Counted from the first letter of the stretch, positions 24,421 to 32,560 are shown. The stretch: 44,880 nucleotides of DNA from QALR01 sp045646925 (GCA_045646925.1 JAZRLQ010000091.1:1-44880), one strand, 5' to 3'. The notes: generated by a model not told the origin, from the letters alone. Translations and numbers: made by a program.

Positions 24421-26122
24421 TGCAATAGAGCAATATTGGGATCGCCTCATGGCAGAATCCGAAGACATATCAGAAGAGGCTACGGCTTCTTTTGATGAAC
24501 CCCAATCATTGTTTACAAAGTTTTCATCTTCATTCTGCGATTCGCATACGAGTAGTTGCGAGGATGTCTCCGAAGATGATTTGCTGGTATCCCATGCTTC
24601 CTCAAAGGAGGATGTATGGAAATCCGAAACAGAATGCGACGAAATCGATTATGAGGACACTGATTTGTTCAGAGAACTCTATGTGTCGACGAAAGCAAAG
24701 AAATCTTCTTTAAAAATTGATTTTATTGATACTGCCGAGTTTGCGGAAAAGGTCACGCAAGAGCAGTCCAAAAAAGCTTCGTCTGCCACTGCCTTGACAA
24801 AGTCTAAAGAAGAACAGATGAGCCTTCAGCAATTGGAGAATGCCATGCTCGCGAAAATCACTCTCGTTCGTCACGATGGCGGAATCTATTACTATAATGG
24901 TAAAACTTACGTTGCACTGAAGAATGACATGGAAGTGCTTGAACTTATCCGTGGTCACGGAATCAGCGAAAACGCTTTCAATAGCAGATCGCTCAGAATC
25001 TTTCAAGATCTCTATACGTTTTTAAAAACCAATCCACGCCTCATACCGTATGATTACGAAGAGCGTCTGCGCAAGTCTAAAAATCATATCGTGCTGAACA
25101 ATGGTGTGCTGAATGCCAAGAAGTTGGAATTAAAAGACTTCCATCCCAAGCATCTGACATTCCATAGCGTAAATGCGAATTGGAAGGAGTTTCCAAATCC
25201 GAAGCGTTTCTTAAAGTTTTTGAACGACGCAGCTATGAATGATCCGCAAATCGTAAGTTTGACATTGGAAGTGATGGGCTGTTTGCTTTCAAGTTTGAAC
25301 TTAAAGAAGTTTTTCGTGATAGGGACGGCAGGCAACAGCGGCAAGAGTACGTTGGCATCACTCATAGAGGCTCTCATTGGTAAAGATTTTGTAACGGCTA
25401 TAACACCCAACAATTTGTCGGATCGATTCGCTCTCGGCAGTACTCGTGGAAAAATTCTCAATCTTGCAATGGATATTCCGAAAGGAAAATTGTCAGCCGG
25501 TGCCGTCTCTCGTCTTAAGAGTATTACGGGTAATGACTCCATTGTAATCGAAGAAAAATATCAGCGAAGTGAAAGTACTGTATCAAATTTGCGATTTCTC
25601 TTTGGAACCAACTATCCTGTAACCCTGCCCAGAGACGACGATGAAGACAGTTTTTGGGAAAGAATGGTAATAATTCCGTTCATGAGATCAGTCCCCCCTT
25701 CTGAGATAGACATCGACTTGCTCGATGATCTTTTGGAAGAAAAGGACGAAATCGTATCCCTTTGCTTGAAACATCTGAATACTGTAATCAAAAATGGATA
25801 CCGATTTTCCCATTGTGAGAAATCGGAGGAAATGAAACGTAGTTGGAGAAACGCGGAACTTTCCACAGCGTCTTTCTATTATTTTTGGAACGAGCGTGTT
25901 GAGGTAACAGGGAATTCACAAGATGCCGTATATTCTTCGGAGCTTTATGATTTTTATCTTACGTATTGCACTGAAAATGCATTGGAGCCGATTGCTTATC
26001 TCAATATGCTGGATTGGATCAGCCACAATGCCGATCCTCAAATGTGCTGTAAAAAGCGCATTCACAGAACGAATGCAAATCCACTGTCAGGTTTTGCAGG
26101 AATTAAAATCAGATTAAATTAA
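24404..26122 (+). CDS. D5/P4-type SF3 helicase (phage/plasmid primase family)
   Basis: The 572-aa protein has a D5_N-like segment (NHIVLNNGVLNAKK, about 227-240) followed by an SF3 ATPase: Walker A GTAGNSGKST (307-316), a Walker B-like region ILNLAMDIPKG, and the sensor motif FLFGTNYPVTLP with its Asn. It should unwind DNA at the replication origin of the excised element. The first 140 residues are acidic, Ser-rich and lack a clear primase catalytic motif, so primase activity is doubtful. AAAGGAGG lies before the ATG. Operon with the HTH and integrase genes. Confidence 0.88.
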   Translation: MGKHRNAIEQYWDRLMAESEDISEEATASFDEPQSLFTKFSSSFCDSHTSSCEDVSEDDLLVSHASSKEDVWKSETECDEIDYEDTDLFRELYVSTKAKKSSLKIDFIDTAEFAEKVTQEQSKKASSATALTKSKEEQMSLQQLENAMLAKITLVRHDGGIYYYNGKTYVALKNDMEVLELIRGHGISENAFNSRSLRIFQDLYTFLKTNPRLIPYDYEERLRKSKNHIVLNNGVLNAKKLELKDFHPKHLTFHSVNANWKEFPNPKRFLKFLNDAAMNDPQIVSLTLEVMGCLLSSLNLKKFFVIGTAGNSGKSTLASLIEALIGKDFVTAITPNNLSDRFALGSTRGKILNLAMDIPKGKLSAGAVSRLKSITGNDSIVIEEKYQRSESTVSNLRFLFGTNYPVTLPRDDDEDSFWERMVIIPFMRSVPPSEIDIDLLDDLLEEKDEIVSLCLKHLNTVIKNGYRFSHCEKSEEMKRSWRNAELSTASFYYFWNERVEVTGNSQDAVYSSELYDFYLTYCTENALEPIAYLNMLDWISHNADPQMCCKKRIHRTNANPLSGFAGIKIRLN

Positions 26123-26142
26123 AATAACTGGAGGACAACAAA

Positions 26143-26358
26143 ATGAACAATACCATGAACCAAATTCCTAAGATGATGACCATCGCTCAGATCGCCAAGA
26201 CCGGTCTGTTGCCAGAGAACGCTCTCCGCATAATGCTGAAAGACGGTGTGATTAAAGCTGTTTACTCTGGACGAAAAGCGTTTATAAATTACGACAATCT
26301 CTGCGCTTACCTGAGAAGTTTAGGCGCTGTGCCGAACGGAGGAGAGGTCCATGTCTGA
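26143..26358 (+). CDS. Excisionase-like HTH protein
   Basis: The 71-aa protein reads MTIAQIAKTGLLPENALRIM and KDGVIKAVYSGRKAFINYDNL, the winged-helix HTH pattern of small DNA-binding proteins found directly before tyrosine integrases in Firmicute elements. It overlaps the integrase by eight bases, so the two are coupled. It probably sets the direction of recombination. GGAGGA precedes the ATG. Confidence 0.85.
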   Translation: MNNTMNQIPKMMTIAQIAKTGLLPENALRIMLKDGVIKAVYSGRKAFINYDNLCAYLRSLGAVPNGGEVHV

Positions 26359-27526
26359 ATCTTCCCGTAAGGTTGCTCCCGGTATCAGGAAGCGCGGTGC
26401 CACTTACGAGTTCAACGTCTCTGCTGGATATGACGGCTTTGGTCGTCATATCCGCCATTATGGCAGCTATACTCCGCCGGACGGCGTCTCGGAAACGAAG
26501 GCTGATAAGCTCGCTGTGGAGGCGTTTGCGGATTTCTCTCGTAGGGCAAAGGGAAACCAATACTTCGGTGATAATATGCGCTTCCATGAGCTTTGTGACG
26601 CTTATTTTAAGGAATACGCGCCCAACCGTCTCAAGCCTGTAACCCAGGAGCATTACAAGAGCAATGTGAAAAACCATATTTTGCCAGTATTTGGAAATCA
26701 CAAGCTCAAGGACATTTCCACAGCGTCTGTGACGGATTTTCTGACAAGCCTTGACTATAAGCCTTTGACGGTAAATAAGATCAAGATCGTAATGCATAGC
26801 ATCATGAAATTTGCCGTCAGCCAAAAGTACATCAGCGATAATCCTTGCTCCGGTGCTATCTGGAAGGAGAGTACGGAGCGAGAATACGGTAAGATTGATA
26901 ACGTGCTGTCTCTCCCACAAGCGCAAGCATTAATGCGCAGTTTGGAAGAGCAGTCGGTGTTCAATACGGTCATTAAGCTTCTGATGCTGACAGGTATGCG
27001 TGTGGGCGAATGCCTTGCTTTGCGCTGGACGAGCATCGATTTTGAACGTAAAACAATTTTCATCGACAAGACCCTTTCTTATGCGAATAAAACATGGTTC
27101 TTGTCGACCCCCAAGACGTTTCGTAGCACGAGAACAATTGCAATCGATGATACCGCGATTGAGTTGCTTCTGAAGCATCGCGAATTTCAAGACGAACAGA
27201 AGGAGATTGTCGGATTGGCTTGGGAGCATCCGGAGATGGTATTTACGAGCTGTACAGGGCATTATTATGACCGTAGCCTCCTGAATTCGCAGTTCCGTCG
27301 CTATATCGATCAACACAAGGAGCTGGGCTTACCGCAGAATATTACTATTCACGGTTTGCGACACACCAACGCTTCGTTGTTGCTTTATGCCGGTGAAGAC
27401 ATTGAAAACGTATCCGCGCACCTTGGACACGCCAGTACAGACATAACCTCCAGGGTATACGCCCATATGTATGCGGAGGTTAAAGTAAGGCTTGCCAAGA
27501 CGGTGAGCAAGGCTTTGTTTCAATAA
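26351..27526 (+). CDS. Tyrosine site-specific integrase
   Basis: The 391-aa protein has an N-terminal arm-binding domain (GIRKRGATYEFNV), a core-binding SAM-like domain (about 75-160) and the catalytic domain with Arg217 (TGMRVGE), Lys255, His334-x-x-Arg337 (HGLRH), His360 (LGH) and Tyr370 (SRVYAHM). All catalytic residues are in place, so it should be active. It is the likely agent of insertion into the rpsI 3' end. Unlike most elements it is not next to its attachment site: two leftward genes (27584-31190) lie between it and rpsI. Start is at the ATG at 26351 after GGAGAGG. Confidence 0.95.
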   Translation: MSESSRKVAPGIRKRGATYEFNVSAGYDGFGRHIRHYGSYTPPDGVSETKADKLAVEAFADFSRRAKGNQYFGDNMRFHELCDAYFKEYAPNRLKPVTQEHYKSNVKNHILPVFGNHKLKDISTASVTDFLTSLDYKPLTVNKIKIVMHSIMKFAVSQKYISDNPCSGAIWKESTEREYGKIDNVLSLPQAQALMRSLEEQSVFNTVIKLLMLTGMRVGECLALRWTSIDFERKTIFIDKTLSYANKTWFLSTPKTFRSTRTIAIDDTAIELLLKHREFQDEQKEIVGLAWEHPEMVFTSCTGHYYDRSLLNSQFRRYIDQHKELGLPQNITIHGLRHTNASLLLYAGEDIENVSAHLGHASTDITSRVYAHMYAEVKVRLAKTVSKALFQ

Positions 27527-27540
27527 AAATGATAAAGAGA

Positions 27541-27585
27541 AACCTCGGAGTTCGCCGTATATGACGATATCCGAGGTTCTTTTTT
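27541..27585 (+). terminator. Terminator of the integrase unit
   Basis: AACCTCGG (27541-27548) pairs with CCGAGGTT (27571-27578) and is followed by six T's (27580-27585). The long 22-base loop has some inner pairing. It overlaps the end of the convergent AAA gene. Confidence 0.75.
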
Positions 27586-29311
27586 ACAGAGTTTTCAGGT
27601 ATTCTTCTACGTTCAGGTATTGAATTCCGTTCACGTCTTGCGTTTTGCCGCGATAAATTACGTATTTGCCCGTAATTTGACCGAATCTTTTTTCGGTAAG
27701 CGAGGTCAATTCTTCATCGCACAAATGTCTTGTTTGACGGGGAACAATTTTATCGCTGTGCTTGATTTCGTAAATGCGGCAAGTGTTGGTGGTATTATCG
27801 TAGATCACCATGTCGTATTCGCCGCCGGTTTCAAATTTGAATTTGAAAACTTCGTATTTACGGGGGGCAGCTTTGAGGGTTTCCAGCAATACGATGTCTT
27901 CCAGCATTCGTCCTTTCACATCGTCAAGAATTTTTTTGATGATGTATTCCTTATCCATCTCGGATACCGATTGGAAATATTCATCTTGCTTGAGCGAATA
28001 TACCAGCGCTTTCGCGATGGAATAACGCATGCCGGGTTGAGAAAATACCGTGTGTTCCGCCTCACCGCGAGCTTCATAACGTTCCGTACAATTCACAATC
28101 AGATCGAGCATAAACAGATATTTTTTTACTTTGTCAATATGCTCTTGCGTAATTGGCACTGCGGTTTCGGTTCTTTCTCTGACATCAATCATTGCTTTCA
28201 AGCGTTCCACGATGGCTTTTTCATCAACGTCATACAGAACGTGCGCCCGTTCGGCTGGATAATCATGGAGCAAGAGTTCACGCGAGGAACCGAGATCGTG
28301 TGATTTGAATCTCTCCTGAACCACGCGCAGTAAAAACTGATGGTTCATGTTTTCCACAATGCGGTTGATAACATTGGTCAATTCGCCTTTGTCGTAAAGC
28401 TCGCGCAGTTGATTGAAATATTCGCCGTATCGGTCATTCTTCAGCGTATGCTGAATGTTTCGGCTGATGGAGGTATCAATGTATTTTCTCGTGCTTTCAT
28501 CATCACGGAAGGAAACGTCATCGAAGGTAGCGTCGGGATCATCAAAGCCCATATTCTCCATCTTCAGCGTGCCGCCGTATTCGATATAGGTGTCCACCGA
28601 ATCGGTGCCGAGCAGTCGAGAATACTCTCGGAAGGGAATGAAGGAAGTGTGTATCGTAATGCTTCTGTCATATAATTCATCGCGGTTTGCCATAGCAAAG
28701 CCGAGAGAATCCGTACCCGATACAACGATCTTCATGCCCATCATGGCAAATATATCGGAAAGGACCGCCGCAGTATTGATGAAATCATCCATCAAGGTAA
28801 TCTCGTCGATGAAAACGTATTTATAACCGCTCTTAAACAGCAGATCGAGATCCTTGGTCAGCTTTGACATATTATTGGTGGTTTTGATCTTGATATAAGC
28901 GGTCTGATGAGCGGGAAGCTCACCGATCATCTGGAAGAGAAGGGTGGTTTTTCCCGTTCTTCTCAAGCCGTATAGAATGGCGATTTTGCCATCGTATTCT
29001 GTTGTTATAAATTTTTTCAGCAGGGAAAAGCAATCCCTTTTTTGGTATTTTTCCACTCTTTTTGCAAGTGCCTGAAGTCCCGCTCCCGTAACGACGTTCG
29101 TGCGAAATTCAGCGTAGTCTGGCGCGGGAATGTGCGTGGAAACCGCCCTTCCGTACGCTTCGAGCTTCTGATAAATCGAGTGATATTTGGCGGTATTGAT
29201 TTTGTCTGCTCTGTTTTCGTAATTCTGATAATTTCTCGTGGACATACCCAAGTATTCGGCGCATTCCGCCTGACTCAGTCCCTTGGATATTCTTAACTCT
29301 TTCAAAGTCAT
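27584..29311 (-). CDS. XRE HTH-AAA ATPase fusion with DUF4143-like C-terminus
   Basis: The 575-aa protein starts with an XRE helix-turn-helix (LKELRISKGLSQAECAEYLG, 3-22). It then has an AAA_14-type ATPase: Walker A GLRRTGKTT (115-123) and Walker B YVFIDEITLM (about 168-177). Near the C-terminus YDMVIYDN and RIYEIKHSDK look like a PD-(D/E)xK nuclease-type Asp/Glu-x-Lys motif, as in DUF4143 proteins. I chose the ATG at 29311, six bases after GAGGTG. The fusion of a DNA-binding domain to this ATPase suggests a self-regulated stress or defence protein; its target is unknown. It converges on the integrase. Confidence 0.8.
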   Translation of the reverse strand: MTLKELRISKGLSQAECAEYLGMSTRNYQNYENRADKINTAKYHSIYQKLEAYGRAVSTHIPAPDYAEFRTNVVTGAGLQALAKRVEKYQKRDCFSLLKKFITTEYDGKIAILYGLRRTGKTTLLFQMIGELPAHQTAYIKIKTTNNMSKLTKDLDLLFKSGYKYVFIDEITLMDDFINTAAVLSDIFAMMGMKIVVSGTDSLGFAMANRDELYDRSITIHTSFIPFREYSRLLGTDSVDTYIEYGGTLKMENMGFDDPDATFDDVSFRDDESTRKYIDTSISRNIQHTLKNDRYGEYFNQLRELYDKGELTNVINRIVENMNHQFLLRVVQERFKSHDLGSSRELLLHDYPAERAHVLYDVDEKAIVERLKAMIDVRERTETAVPITQEHIDKVKKYLFMLDLIVNCTERYEARGEAEHTVFSQPGMRYSIAKALVYSLKQDEYFQSVSEMDKEYIIKKILDDVKGRMLEDIVLLETLKAAPRKYEVFKFKFETGGEYDMVIYDNTTNTCRIYEIKHSDKIVPRQTRHLCDEELTSLTEKRFGQITGKYVIYRGKTQDVNGIQYLNVEEYLKTL

Positions 29312-29329
29312 TATCATCACCTCGTAATT

Positions 29330-29392
29330 AGGATACCATATTTCACGAAAAAATACAATGGGGTTGCGTAAATATTTCGTGTTTCTTTCGTG
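29330..29392 (-). promoter_or_regulatory. Promoter and operator-like repeats of the XRE-AAA gene
   Basis: Minus strand TTGTAT (29358-29353), 17 bases, TATCCT (29335-29330). CACGAAA lies in the spacer (29344-29350) and its inverse TTTCGTG occurs twice upstream (29375-29381, 29386-29392), which suggests autoregulation by the XRE domain. Confidence 0.55.
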
Positions 29393-29439
29393 TCTTGCCT
29401 TTTCTATTGTGAAAAAGGATGCATTGTGATGTTAATAAG

Positions 29440-29484
29440 AAAACCGATTGTTCAGTGCTAGAAAGTTACTGAACAATCGGTTTT
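29440..29484 (-). terminator. Terminator of the DUF262 gene
   Basis: A perfect 17-bp inverted repeat (29440-29456 with 29468-29484, loop of 11) right after the stop codon of the DUF262 gene. A/T-rich arm ends let it work in both directions. Confidence 0.85.
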
Positions 29485-29486
29485 GA

Positions 29487-31190
29487 TTAATTTTCAATTG
29501 AAAAATCATTTTGATTAAGTTCTAAAATATTGTTGTAAATTAATTTGGCGAGGTACTCTGTTCTTGAAGAAGTGTTAAACTGTTTTTCTACATATCGAGA
29601 AGAGATTCCTCTTGCTGTAACAAAATTTGATTCTCGATAAATTTTATATTTCTCACTTAATTGCTTTGCTTTACAACGACGATTCAGAGGCTCTTCCAAC
29701 GGAATTAAATTGCCAATTTGTGCATTTTCAATACTTTTTGAATCTGGGAGTATGTGCTCAATTGTAAATTCATTAATCGAATCGTTTTGAGACATAAATT
29801 TTTCAATTACTTCAAGAATTATTTTAACTCGATCCTTACATTTTTCGCCTTTGTATAAATCGTGATGATTAGACCATCCAAGATTTTTAAAAGCATTTGT
29901 GAACCATTCAAGATTTGGAATTTTTCGTTTTAAATTACTTGCAAATTCTTGTAATATATCATTGGAATAATTGTCTTCGAGTTTGCGTGCATATTTGAAA
30001 ACAATATCTTCTAATTTATTGGATTTTTCTTCGCCAATAATTGTATAACAAATAAAGAAATTATATATGTATTTTAAGGACAACTCATATTTTTCGAGAG
30101 ATAATTTACCCAATTCTTTTTGATGTATAAGGCTTAATAGGATGGGACGAAATTGCTCAAAACGTTTAATTCTAAAAAAATCAAAAATATAGAACTCAAC
30201 ATTGCTACAATTACCATCGGGCCCTTTTGATGGATGAGTTATTTTGTTATAGTATTCTGATTTTAATTTTATATCATCAAAGAGAGAACCTATATTACGT
30301 CCACGTGTTTCTTTTTGTATAGTTGTATAGGGAGATCTATATTTATCACTGGTATCTCCAAAACGATGAGTAGCATAATGTTTAATAAACTTATCCAAAG
30401 AGGAACCAACAGTTCGTTCCATATCTTCCCACATAGCTTTTGCAGCATCGCGTCTTTCAATTGGTTGAATATATCTCATTATATAATTTTTTAACAATTC
30501 ATGATCCGCCAATTCTTGACCGCGTGCGTTTAATATCTCGAATATGGTATAGGAATCCTCTTCAGAAGTAGACACAATTTTTACAACAGTCATATCTAAT
30601 ATCGTATTACGAATTATTCTCAACTGTTCTTCTTTGTCTTGGAATGATTCCAAATATTCTTTGATCTTATCATAAAAATACTTTATTGCATCCCCAATGA
30701 TCTTGTCTTTATTTTTTGATAAAATGGAAGTATCAACAAATGCATGAACAGAGATATTTTTATCATCAAGTGAAATGGTTTTTTTAATCAAAGCTGAGAT
30801 GGATACATGGTAATCAGAACATAAGATCAAAATATCTTGATTCCTATTATTTTTGGATTGAAGATAAGAAATAGTACCTAAAAAATCATCTTCCATATCA
30901 TTCTCGTGAAAATGTTTCATAACAGCCAATAATATCAGTGTTATGGTTGTAATTCGCTGCTGACCATCAATGATCGTATAATATGACAAGCCATCGCGTT
31001 TTTTTCCGCCTTCGAGAACAATACTGCCGAGAAAATGAGATTTGTTTTCCTCGATAGCAAAAATAATATCATCAAATAAATTTTGCCAATGTTCTTTTTT
31101 CCAAACATATCTACGCTGGTTTCGAGGAATATCAAAAACTGCTTTGTTTAGTATGTCGCTTATCGGATAGTCTTTTGCTTCAAATGACAT
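29487..31190 (-). CDS. DUF262-DUF1524 (GmrSD-like) putative defence nuclease
   Basis: The 567-aa protein has an N-terminal DUF262 domain with DIPRNQRRYVW, FLGSIVLEGG and the TIIDGQQRITT motif (ParB-like NTPase signature DGQQR). A C-terminal DUF1524 HNH-type domain has FTIEHILPDSKS, then IGNLIPLEEPLN. This is the arrangement of GmrSD-type modification-dependent restriction enzymes, which cut phage DNA carrying modified bases. GmrSD-like fusions in one chain are known. The ATG at 31190 follows AAAGGAG. It is very AT-rich and has its own terminator, so it looks like an independent cargo gene. Confidence 0.87.
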   Translation of the reverse strand: MSFEAKDYPISDILNKAVFDIPRNQRRYVWKKEHWQNLFDDIIFAIEENKSHFLGSIVLEGGKKRDGLSYYTIIDGQQRITTITLILLAVMKHFHENDMEDDFLGTISYLQSKNNRNQDILILCSDYHVSISALIKKTISLDDKNISVHAFVDTSILSKNKDKIIGDAIKYFYDKIKEYLESFQDKEEQLRIIRNTILDMTVVKIVSTSEEDSYTIFEILNARGQELADHELLKNYIMRYIQPIERRDAAKAMWEDMERTVGSSLDKFIKHYATHRFGDTSDKYRSPYTTIQKETRGRNIGSLFDDIKLKSEYYNKITHPSKGPDGNCSNVEFYIFDFFRIKRFEQFRPILLSLIHQKELGKLSLEKYELSLKYIYNFFICYTIIGEEKSNKLEDIVFKYARKLEDNYSNDILQEFASNLKRKIPNLEWFTNAFKNLGWSNHHDLYKGEKCKDRVKIILEVIEKFMSQNDSINEFTIEHILPDSKSIENAQIGNLIPLEEPLNRRCKAKQLSEKYKIYRESNFVTARGISSRYVEKQFNTSSRTEYLAKLIYNNILELNQNDFSIEN

Positions 31191-31364
31191 TTTTATTTCT
31201 CCTTTGTACAAGTCTGATTTTGTCTCGATATTACCGATTTGTATTGGAATTTGTACATAAATCTTTTTTCTTCATATTTCGATCAATTAGAATTTTCCAT
31301 AACTTTTTATAACTAACTGCCGTATCAATCACTCCCTATAACAGACTTATTTCACAAAAATTGA

Positions 31365-31392
31365 ATTAAAATCAGCAATTGCTGATTTTAAT
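31365..31392. repeat. Perfect 28-bp palindrome
   Basis: The 14-base arm ATTAAAATCAGCAA is followed with no spacer by its inverse complement. No T-run favours a terminator role. It could be a binding site for a dimeric protein or a replication feature. Confidence 0.8.
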
Positions 31393-31519
31393 GATAGTAA
31401 TAGTATAACATGCATGATTGCTTTTTGCAATAGGACACTGTAAAATGAAAACTTGATTTTAAATTTATATATGTATAATTTTAGTATTTGACAGCAATTA
31501 ACCTGTTTTATGCACGCTA

Positions 31520-31540
31520 TTTGCGGCAAATTTGTGGCAA
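31520..31540. repeat. Tandem decamer repeat, possible integrase arm site
   Basis: TTTGCGGCAA (31520-31529) and TTTGTGGCAA (31531-31540) differ in one base and lie 130 bases inside the right repeat, as arm-type sites of tyrosine integrases often do. Confidence 0.4.
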
Positions 31541-31591
31541 CAGTTCCTTCTCGTTTTCATTTATCGTCTGTCCGAATAACCTTAAAAAAAC

Positions 31592-31620
31592 AAAAAAGCC
31601 CTGATATTACAAGGCTTTTT
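31592..31620. terminator. Hairpin inside the right end
   Basis: AAAAAGCC (31593-31600) pairs with GGCTTTTT (31613-31620) around a 12-base loop. The A and T tracts allow action in either direction. Confidence 0.55.
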
Positions 31621-31655
31621 GGCAAAAAGAAAAGCTCCGAAAAATCGGAGCTTTT
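31620..31655 (-). terminator. Present terminator of rplM-rpsI
   Basis: AAAAGCTCCGA (31630-31640), loop AAAA, TCGGAGCTTTT (31645-31655); read leftward it ends in TTTTCTTTTTG. It lies 20 bases past the rpsI stop and is probably supplied by the island. Confidence 0.85.
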
Positions 31656-31669
31656 GAAATATGCGTTGT

Positions 31670-31688
31670 AACCAATTATCTCTTGGAG
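31670..31688. repeat. attR-like copy of the 19-bp direct repeat, within the rpsI 3' end
   Basis: Identical to 12571-12589 in the same orientation. It covers the last codons and stop of rpsI and six bases beyond, so insertion here leaves S9 intact. Confidence 0.8.
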
Positions 31689-32077
31689 AACTGGGGTGCG
31701 CGACGAGCGGCTTTGAGACCGTATTTCTTTCTTTCCTTCATTCTGGGGTCACGAGTGAGAAGACCAGCTCTCTTGAGCATGGGCTTGTAGGTTTCGTCAG
31801 CCTGAAGAAGAGCCTTTGCAACGCCGTGACGGATAGCGCCGGCCTGACCGGAGATACCACCGCCCTGAGCAGTGCAAACGATATCGAACTTGCCTTCGGT
31901 GCCGGTAACGGCGAAAGGCTGGTTAACGATGAGCTTGAGGGTTTCGAGACCAAAGTAGTCGTCGATATCTCTCTTATTGATGGTGATCATACCGGTGCCG
32001 GGGTAAATACGAACGCGAGCAACGGATTTTTTTCTTCTACCGGTGCCGTAGAAGTAGGGTTTTGCACTTGTATACAT
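31676..32077 (-). CDS. rpsI: 30S ribosomal protein S9
   Basis: The 133-aa protein has the S9 hallmarks: YGTGRRKKSVARV near the start, GGGISGQAGAIRHGVAKAL in the middle and the basic end KKYGLKAARRAPQFSKR. The terminal Ser-Lys-Arg reaches the decoding site of the small subunit. It follows rplM by 21 bases, as in most bacteria. Its 3' end is the insertion site of the island; the coding sequence is complete. Confidence 0.97.
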   Translation of the reverse strand: MYTSAKPYFYGTGRRKKSVARVRIYPGTGMITINKRDIDDYFGLETLKLIVNQPFAVTGTEGKFDIVCTAQGGGISGQAGAIRHGVAKALLQADETYKPMLKRAGLLTRDPRMKERKKYGLKAARRAPQFSKR

Positions 32078-32098
32078 GGTTCTTTAAACCTTCCTTTC

Positions 32099-32530
32099 TT
32101 AGCCTACGGTGTAGGTAATGGGCTGCTGAGCCTGCTGCTTGTGTTCAGCACCTGCATATACCTTGAGACGAGTGATGCTGCGGTCGCCGATCTTGTTGTG
32201 GGGGAGCATACCCTTAACAGCGAGCTGCATTGCGAGTTCGGGCTTGGTTGCCATGAGGGTCTTGTACTGGGTTTCCTTGAGACCGCCGATGTAACCGGTG
32301 TGACGACGATAGTATTTCTGTTCGAGCTTCTTGCCGGTGAGAACAGCCTTGCTAGCGTTGATGATAATTACGAATTCACCGCAGTCAACGTGGGGGGTGA
32401 ATTCAGGGCGATGTTTGCCTCTGAGAATGTTGGCAGCAGCGACAGCGGTTTTGCCGAGGGGTTTGTTAGCCGCGTCGATGATGTACCACTTACGTTCCAG
32501 AGTCTCTTTTTTTGCCATAAAAGTAGACAT
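32099..32530 (-). CDS. rplM: 50S ribosomal protein L13
   Basis: The 143-aa protein has the L13 signature: ERKWYIIDAANKPLGKTAV, LRGKHRPEFTPHVDCGEFV and the late MLPHNKIGD followed by LKVYAGAEH. It binds 23S rRNA early in large-subunit assembly. GGAGG lies before the ATG at 32530, and a consensus promoter is upstream. Confidence 0.97.
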   Translation of the reverse strand: MSTFMAKKETLERKWYIIDAANKPLGKTAVAAANILRGKHRPEFTPHVDCGEFVIIINASKAVLTGKKLEQKYYRRHTGYIGGLKETQYKTLMATKPELAMQLAVKGMLPHNKIGDRSITRLKVYAGAEHKQQAQQPITYTVG

Positions 32531-32560
32531 TGATAACTTCCTCCATAAAATAAATCTTCA

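Larger units (their letters stand above)
31191..31669. other. Right-end noncoding stretch of the island
   Basis: No gene seen in 479 bases. It holds a perfect 28-bp palindrome (31365-31392), a tandem TTTGYGGCAA repeat (31520-31540) and two terminator hairpins (31592-31620, 31620-31655). Such a layout fits an attachment region with integrase or excisionase sites. Confidence 0.6.
12571..31688. mobile_element. Integrative genomic island in the 3' end of rpsI
   Basis: The 19.1-kb segment is bounded by a 19-bp direct repeat, one copy of which is the 3' end of rpsI. It encodes a tyrosine integrase (26351-27526), two excisionase-like HTH proteins (19130-19309, 26143-26358), a D5/P4-type SF3 helicase-primase (24404-26122), a serine recombinase (21608-22162) and a Mor-like regulator. 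Several stretches (12.6-19.1, 22.3-23.8 and 29.3-31.6 kb) are visibly more AT-rich than the flanks. The 3' ends of ribosomal protein genes are known insertion sites for tyrosine-recombinase elements. No relaxase, type IV secretion, terminase or capsid gene was recognised, so a satellite-like or trans-mobilised element is the best description. Whether it still excises cannot be told. Confidence 0.85.

Noticed and set aside
31347..31529. 60-codon minus-strand frame in the right end
   Set aside because: It reads through the perfect palindrome, has low-complexity composition and no ribosome binding site.
12571..31688. Island as an integrative conjugative element or complete prophage
   Set aside because: No relaxase, coupling protein, type IV secretion, terminase, portal or capsid gene was seen.
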